A stretch of 12,485 nucleotides of DNA from Strigomonas culicis (lineage: Eukaryota; Euglenozoa; Kinetoplastea; Trypanosomatida; Trypanosomatidae). Where the stretch lies: assembly GCA_000482145.1 (NCBI GenBank), contig AUXH01000567.1, forward strand, positions 1 to 12,485. Reading direction: 5' to 3'. This document shows positions 7,101 through 12,485 of this stretch, piece after piece. The notes below the pieces were generated by a model. The model ran no database searches. It was not told where the DNA came from and saw nothing but the letters and a program-made list of their open reading frames with translations. Made by a program: the position numbers and the translations under genes. How positions within the stretch are numbered: position 1 is the stretch's first letter; the number at the start of each line of letters is the position of its first letter.

Positions 7101-8691
7101 CTATGATGGTTGTTCGTCCTGCGACGAGACCTCCGGGGAGCGAGAACTGTTGCAGCTCTCCCACAGCACAAGTGGCTGCCGCGGCGGGGTGTCTGCGGTG
7201 CCTTCCTCACCTCTCTCCTCTCCGCCGCCTGCGTCCCCGGCGACGGCGGACGCCGAGCGCGGGACCTGATAGAAGTCCATCTGACTGCCCGCCATCGTGA
7301 AGCAGCTCGTGGGGGGCTGCGTGATCGGATGCAGCTGCGAATTCGTGCGGTCTTCCTTTTCTTCCTCCTCCTCGTTGAGGGAGAGCAAGTCAAAGTGCGT
7401 CAGCAGCTCCCACGGCAGATAGGGATGCAGCACGTCATGCCGCTTTGCCTGTGTCGGCGCCGTGTGCCCGTCCGCGGCGTAGCCGCACAGTGCCTCGGCC
7501 TGCTGCCGCATCCGGTGCACGTCCTCCGTGTGCAGCAACACGGCGCCGAAGAGATCTTCCGCCGCGTGGTGATGGTTCCGTCGCAGCTTCACGTGGTAGT
7601 CCATATCTTCATAGCAAAAAGGCGCCGCACGACTGGTCGTATCGTTATTGTTATGCGTCGTGAAAGTTGGCGCAAAGACCTGACCGCCCAACGTGCTCTG
7701 ACGCGTCGTGTTCGTGTTTTCCGAACACAAACTCCGGTTAGGATGCTGCTGCTGATGCTTGTGTTTTGACAGGATCTTCCGCACTTCGTGCAGCGCCCAC
7801 AGCGTCTCTTCACAGAGATCAATGCTCATCGGCCGACGGTGCGCCGCCTGCGCCTGCTGCTGCTGCTGCCGCTGAAGCTCGAAGAAGAGCGGCGCTAGCC
7901 ACTCTCGCCAGAGTGCGTGCCGCCGCGGCTGCTGACCATCGCCACACACCGCAGTGTATAGAACGATGACCCAGCAATAGCGCTGCATCGTGAAGTTAAA
8001 CACCCATGTATTAGACGGATTCCTCCTTGCTTCGTCTTCGTGCTCTTCTCTTTGCTTCTGCGAGGCGGTCAGCAGCGACAACATGTGGGCCAAAACGGAT
8101 TCCACTTCCGTTTGATTGAGTGCGTACTTTACGATTAGTTTTGGCACCGTCTTGAGCACAAAAATGATTTCGTTGACGAGAAAATACTTGTAGTAGTTAT
8201 TCATATTATTATTATTATTATTATTATCAGTGGCAGCCGGATACGGATACGTGTTGTGATAAAAACCATTTTCAATGATGGAGTGCAGAATAGACACCGA
8301 GTGATGGTTGCAGATAGTCGAAAGGGACTGCGTGAAGAGCACGAAGTTGGGGTTGTTACGGGGATGATTAATACTATCATGATCCTCATTATTAGTCGTA
8401 TTCTTATGTTTCTGAAGATGCGGGTTTGCGCTCTCAAAAAGTAGATGCCATTGAGAAAAGCTATAAATGTAGTGGAAAATGAACGCGTTCGTATATAACG
8501 GCTCATCCTTATTATGATTATTATTATCTAACGACAATGTTAGCAGGTTCAGTATACTGTTGTTATTATTAGCGTCCGTCTTTTCCACGTGAAGAAAATA
8601 AAAATAGACGGCAAAATAATAAATAAGCGCCATGAGAGAGGGGAAACCGTTATGCTTCGTCGGCTGCTCCTGCGACGTAAGCCACACATCC

Positions 8692-8731
<40 letters not shown>

Positions 8732-9750
8732 GTATGATTTCCGGTGACGCTAACGTGTCGGAGAAGAGCTTTTTCTGCTCCTCGGATGAAAACGCACAGA
8801 AGGGGAAAACAGAAGACATGAAAACATCTCTCTTGAAATGATTCGTATTGATCGTATCCTTACTATTGTCATTATCATTACTGTGATTGTTAAAGACGGA
8901 TGTGTAGCGTAAGATGTGTGGGAAGCTGGCGATAGGGAAGGCAAGAAAGCGCTCGAACCGATGGAGCGTCGGCTGCCGCGTCTCCTCTTTGGAAAATAGA
9001 TGTTCACAAAACAAAACGAAACGATGTTTGGGAAGGTGGTGATGGTGCTGATTATTATGATTATTATTTTCCTCCTGCTGCTGTAAGAGCAGATGCAGTC
9101 GCTCCATTACAGAAAAGGACGCCGCCATGAGGGCCTCGAGGATCGAGAGGCTGACCTCCATTGAGGGCATAAAAAAAGAAAAGAAGGCGTGCATTAAATT
9201 ATTATTATTATGATTTTGCTGGAGCGCGCTCAGATCACGGAGCAGAAGGGAGGACGCAAAGTCGGTCTTGTGAAAAAAAGCAGCGACCCAGAAGGGCGGC
9301 AGCTGTGCGGTGCACGCGGCCGCATACGGCGGTGCGCTGCCACAGAAGGCAGCGGCGGCGGCCGCCAGCGCGGCGCGCAGTGCGCGTTGCAGCGCCATGG
9401 GCAGCGCCAGATGTGACGTGAAGAGAAGCGACCGGACGGAGTGGCGGATCGGTTGGTGCAACGCCGCTGCCGCGCGCGGCGGTGTGTCGCCCGCCACCGC
9501 CTTCCGACTCGCGGCGGTGGCGGCCGCGCCGCCGGAGGTGGGGTCCATTTGTGGCTCACCTGCTGCAGCATCCGTGGCCGCCTCCACCTCCCCCACTTCC
9601 CGCAGGTCGGTCGGCGGGCGGCCGCCACTGTGAGTGAAGGCAAAAGGCATCGCGATGTACATGCCTTTTAGCGCTTTTGTGAACAAGGATGGCACGAGTG
9701 CGGGGCGCGCGACGGCGGGTGGGGCGGCGCTGAGAAGGGATGATCGAGCC

Positions 9751-9782
<32 letters not shown>

Positions 9783-10209
9783 GATAAAATACAAGGAAGA
9801 GGTGTCTGTCAATTCTTCCACAAAGGCATGAGCTTCATTGTCGTTGTGAGTGTTTGGGCCGTTTGGTGTTTGCGCGTGACGGTGTCGCTGCCGCTGCTCT
9901 GCTTTGATCTTTGGATACGCTGTCTGTAAAGCCTCCAAGTGTTGTTGTACAGTATTCGTAATGTTATTATTATTATTATTATTATTATTTTTATTATTTG
10001 ATAGGAAGAAGGAAGGTGTTGACGCCGACCAGACAATAGGCAACTCCAACTGAACTATTGTTACATCTGTATTAGTATTATTATTATTACTGTGAGTTTC
10101 TGTTTTTTTAATTTTTATGGAGTGTAAATTCTGTTTTGGTAAGAGGATATGGTTAGGGTGTGTATGATTATCATTGTTTTCTGTGCTTGATCGGATTCTT
10201 TTTCGATCG

Positions 10210-10243
<34 letters not shown>

Positions 10244-10355
10244 GAATGTTTGGTGTTATGCCATTTATATCGGTGAGAAAATCATCTATCTCAATTCTTA
10301 AATCGTTATTATTATTATTATGGATGTGGTTCTGTTTAGAATGGAGAAGCGGCAT
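7101..10355 (-). CDS. asparagine-rich protein of unknown function, 1084 aa
   Basis: I do not recognise this protein. Roughly 12% of residues are Asn, and about a quarter of the first 200. Asn runs lie at residues 13-17, 39-48, 123-131, 192-201, 543-554 and 711-717, with shorter Asn/His-rich patches elsewhere. Between them are hydrophobic, probably helical segments (about 205-430, 560-650 and 720-870; e.g. LVPSLFTKALKGMYIAMPF and VNEIIFVLKTVPKLIVKYAL), which could be an alpha-solenoid interrupted by inserts. A short Gln run lies near residue 830. No signal peptide or clear membrane topology is seen. Composition is mosaic: GC-rich, Ala/Arg-rich sections (about 205-320 and 835-870) alternate with AT-rich Asn sections. 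The frame is open for 3.2 kb through all repeats, which argues for a real gene. The start at 10355 follows a good splice signal with no upstream ATG between them. Confidence 0.8.
8205..8225 (-). repeat. (AAT)7 Asn-codon repeat
   Basis: Seven AAT codons (Asn711-717), followed by Met and two more Asn. Reads as ATT repeats on the plus strand. Confidence 0.9.
8694..8729 (-). repeat. (AAT)12 Asn-codon repeat
   Basis: Twelve pure AAT codons (Asn543-554), the longest uninterrupted tract in the window. The absence of AAC interruptions suggests recent expansion by slippage. Confidence 0.92.
9753..9782 (-). repeat. (AAT)10 Asn-codon repeat
   Basis: Ten pure AAT codons (Asn192-201) at the boundary between the Asn-rich N-terminal part and the GC-rich section of the protein. 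Confidence 0.92.
9963..9989 (-). repeat. Asn9 codon repeat
   Basis: Nine Asn codons (residues 123-131), eight AAT and one AAC, preceded by a Lys and two more Asn. Confidence 0.9.
10212..10241 (-). repeat. (AAT)10 Asn-codon repeat
   Basis: Ten pure AAT codons (Asn39-48) near the N-terminus of the Asn-rich protein. A further five-Asn run lies at residues 13-17 (10305-10319). Confidence 0.92.
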
Positions 10356-11272
10356 TGGGATGATATGTATGTGGATGAGGGGGTGCGTCTATGATTATGT
10401 TGTATTGTTTGTGCGTGGGAGAGAGAAAAAAAAACTTGTAGATATCTGCGTCAACTCTTTTCTTTTTCCTTTTTTTACTTCTATGTATATGTATATGAGA
10501 GCAGAAAGAAAGGAAGAAAAGTGTCTTTTCATAATGCATAAATAAACAAACAAATACTTTTTTTGTATTGATTTTAAAACAGATGAGCGAAATGATTAAT
10601 CTGATTGATCCGTTCTTTTTATATATTATAAACTTTTCAGTAGGAAAAATAATAATAATGAATTGGTTCTTTTTTATAAATGCTTTTTGGTGGATTTTTA
10701 GCTACCTTTTTACTTATGATATTATTATGGTTTTGGAAACGAAAAGGAAAAAAAAAAGAGTTTTAAAACAATTAAGAATTTTTGGAAATGCTGAACAGAA
10801 TAAAAGAGAATTACGCTCCCACACGCTTCGTATATACCTATCTAAGTAAACAAACATTCTTTACTTATTTTTTATATTTTGGGTTTGCAGTGATTTTTTT
10901 CAATTGGATTCGTTTTATATTTTTCGCCTCTATAAGGACAATTATTATCACAAAAAAAAAAAAAGAAAGGAGGGAAACGACCGAACAGAAAAAGAATAAT
11001 ACAACAACAAAAAAGAGAGAAATGCTAAGAATGACACATGCCGAGGGGAGTATCAGTGTAAACAGCAAAACACAACAGCACTATCGTTATCATAATAGTA
11101 AGGTCCATACGCGCCGTACTGTTGTGTGTTTTTCTATCATTCATATTATTTTTAAATCTTTTTTTTTAAACGTAACAAGACTAAAAAACAAAGAAAAACA
11201 AAAACACTAAACAACACTTCCGTGAAGTAAAAGTTTGATGTTTTTTCTTTCTTCTTCTTTTAGTATTTTTAT
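10356..11272. other. long AT-rich spacer between the Asn-rich gene and the transporter gene
   Basis: About 917 bases, mostly the probable 3' UTR of the transporter gene, with the splice signal of the Asn-rich gene at the left end. Two overlapping plus-strand open frames occur here (10568-10849 and 10782-11210; 93 and 142 codons). They are AT-rich, oppose the direction of every gene, and resemble no family I know, so they are not called as genes. A purine-rich, A-run-containing stretch lies at about 10950-11030. Confidence 0.65.
10389..10436 (-). promoter_or_regulatory. predicted trans-splice acceptor of the Asn-rich gene
   Basis: A minus-strand tract of T, C and CTCTCTCCC (complement of about 10417-10434) is followed by a first AG at 10390-10389, leaving a 5' UTR of about 33 nt without an upstream ATG. 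The tract-to-AG distance of roughly 27 nt is reasonable for trans-splicing. Confidence 0.55.
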
Positions 11273-12214
11273 TTACCACTTCCAATTGCGAAACTGACGG
11301 TCGTGGGAAAAGACAGGGAGAATGCGTCGCTTGTACACGTCCTCGAACGTGAAGGCCATGCCGAGGTAGAAGGCAAGACAGCCCACAATGATGCCCTCGT
11401 AGCCTGCCACCTTCGTGAGCGTCACGCTGCCTGTAAAGAACGAAATGCTCTGCATGAAAAAGTTCAGCGGCACGAGGAACATCAACAGCGTGCACATAAG
11501 CGGTGCGAAGATGGAGCAGCAGAAGAGCGTTCCCGCAAAGAAGAACCAGAAGAGGAAGTAGCCCCCCGTGTAGTTGGCGTTGGCCATCACCATGGTCTGG
11601 TTGTTGCCGTTCACGTCAATCATGAAAAGCGCCGCCGTCGCGAGCCAGAAGGCGCCGTACGTGGTCGAGATGGTGCAGCCGAACGTGTTGCGGTTGACAA
11701 GCTCCAGGAAGCCGCAGATGAACTGCGTGAGGCCGCCGTAAAAGATAACAAGACCCATCGACGACGTGTTCAGCGGACAAATCTTTGCGTTGTGCACGTT
11801 GAAAAGCGCCGTTGTGAGGCCGAAGGCAAAGAAGCCGATCGGCGTCGGACTGCCGATGCGCGGGTTCTCAACACTCACCGGCGGCGGCGGCTCCAGCCGC
11901 ACCGTGACGGCGGCGGGGCAGCCGCGCAGGCGGCGCGCGCGCACCGGCACCATCGCCTCCGTCGGCTCGTTGTTCGTGGCGCCGCCGCGGACACGCGTTG
12001 TGTCAACGTCCATCACGGCGCCATCCTCTTCCTGCCCCTCCTCCTCGCTGTCCTCGTAGTAGTACACCACCTTGCGGAGCTTTCGCGGCGCGGTGTGCGC
12101 CTTGTTCTTGCGCTCAAAGTAGCTCTGGTGGAGGTCGTCAGAAGCCCCCTGATCGATCTCCACTGCCGCTGTGGGGAAATGGTCCCCGTCATCTTTGCGC
12201 ATTGCGTGATCCAT
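11273..12214 (-). CDS. GPR1/FUN34/YaaH (Ato/SatP) family membrane transporter, 313 aa
   Basis: The family comprises small six-helix membrane proteins. Yeast Ato/Ady2 and E. coli SatP move acetate and other short monocarboxylates or are linked to ammonium export. Visible marks are the entry motif SPTPIGFFAFGL (122-133; the usual form is NPAPLGL), then FYGGLTQFICGFLEL (158-172), NTFGCTISTTYGAFWL (176-191), and a final helix VAGYEGIIVGCLAFYLG (269-285). Approximate membrane segments are 125-143, 152-173, 186-201, 217-237, 239-260 and 269-290. The first ~120 residues form a hydrophilic tail with an acidic patch (EDSEEEGQEED, about 54-64), longer than in bacterial members. The C-terminus is short and basic. 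Substrate cannot be assigned from sequence, and the plasma membrane is the likeliest location. The start at 12214 is the first ATG after a strong splice signal. Confidence 0.88.
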   Translation of the reverse strand: MDHAMRKDDGDHFPTAAVEIDQGASDDLHQSYFERKNKAHTAPRKLRKVVYYYEDSEEEGQEEDGAVMDVDTTRVRGGATNNEPTEAMVPVRARRLRGCPAAVTVRLEPPPPVSVENPRIGSPTPIGFFAFGLTTALFNVHNAKICPLNTSSMGLVIFYGGLTQFICGFLELVNRNTFGCTISTTYGAFWLATAALFMIDVNGNNQTMVMANANYTGGYFLFWFFFAGTLFCCSIFAPLMCTLLMFLVPLNFFMQSISFFTGSVTLTKVAGYEGIIVGCLAFYLGMAFTFEDVYKRRILPVFSHDRQFRNWKW

Positions 12215-12485
12215 GGCGCTTTTTTTTTGTTGTTGTGTATATCAAGAGAAAAATGTTCTAGAGAAAAAGAGAAGAGAGGCGACAGGGATGTTTTTTTCTT
12301 CCTTTCTGTTTTCGTATGTACAAAACCCGCACAAGCACAAACACGCAATAGTGATTTGAAAAGTGAATATAATATTTGTTTTCTGTCGTTTTTATACTTT
12401 ACTATTTTTGAGGTCCTTTGGTTCTTTTCAGTAGGATGATGGACAATTTCATCAAAAAGAGGGTGAAAAAAGAAAGAAAAAAGAA
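12215..12485. other. upstream flank of the transporter gene
   Basis: Contains the transporter's short 5' UTR and splice signal. To the right is AT-rich sequence that is probably the 3' UTR of a gene beyond the edge. No coding segment of that neighbour is visible. Confidence 0.65.
12258..12287 (-). promoter_or_regulatory. predicted trans-splice acceptor of the transporter gene
   Basis: The clearest splice signal in the window: the minus strand reads CTCTCTTCTCTTTTTCTCTAG, ending at AG 12259-12258, giving a 5' UTR of about 43 nt. A later AG at 12220-12219 follows an A-run and is less likely. Confidence 0.7.

Noticed and set aside
8694..8729. Regular trinucleotide arrays considered as a CRISPR or satellite array
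   Set aside because: The units are uninterrupted 3-bp AAT repeats lying in frame inside a coding sequence, with no spacers.
10389..12287. RNA polymerase II promoters for individual genes
   Set aside because: All genes share one strand and have splice-type signals upstream. Kinetoplastid genes are transcribed polycistronically, and I see no strand-switch region in the window that would mark an initiation site.
11303..12439. 378-codon plus-strand frame opposite the transporter gene
   Set aside because: The translation is rich in Arg, Glu, His and Ala with no recognisable domain. The minus strand encodes a clear six-helix family member over the same interval.

Overview
The window looks like part of a directional gene cluster from a kinetoplastid protist, most likely a trypanosomatid. 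Five intronless genes all lie on the minus strand. Their coding sequences are mostly GC-rich, and they are separated by AT-rich, homopolymer-laden spacers. Just upstream of each start codon, read on the minus strand, there is a polypyrimidine tract and then an AG, which is the layout of spliced-leader trans-splicing. The P1 proteins carry the LACTYAALLL-type N-terminus familiar from trypanosomatid P1, and all stops are ordinary TAA or TAG. The genus cannot be fixed from the sequence alone. The asparagine-rich proteins suggest something other than Leishmania or T. brucei.

Layout in transcription order (right to left): (1) 12214-11273, a six-helix GPR1/FUN34/YaaH (Ato/SatP) family transporter with a long acidic cytosolic N-tail; (2) 10355-7101, a 1084-residue asparagine-rich protein of unknown function; (3) 6730-6404 and (4) 6052-5726, two identical genes for the acidic ribosomal stalk protein P1; (5) 5181-922, a 1419-residue protein with a C-terminal TLDc domain, recognised here from its motifs. 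The left 921 bases hold the 3' flank of gene 5 and a possible splice acceptor for another gene beyond the window.

Nothing suggests that the five genes form one pathway. As is usual in such clusters, they would be co-transcribed but controlled individually through their untranslated regions. The most noteworthy points are the TLDc protein with its enlarged, insertion-rich domain; the twin P1 genes, whose 346-bp identical blocks end abruptly in unrelated flanks, suggesting gene conversion or recent duplication; the in-frame Asn-coding microsatellites confined to two genes; and a predicted 5' UTR of only 4 nt on the TLDc gene. I see no mobile element, CRISPR array, tRNA or rRNA.
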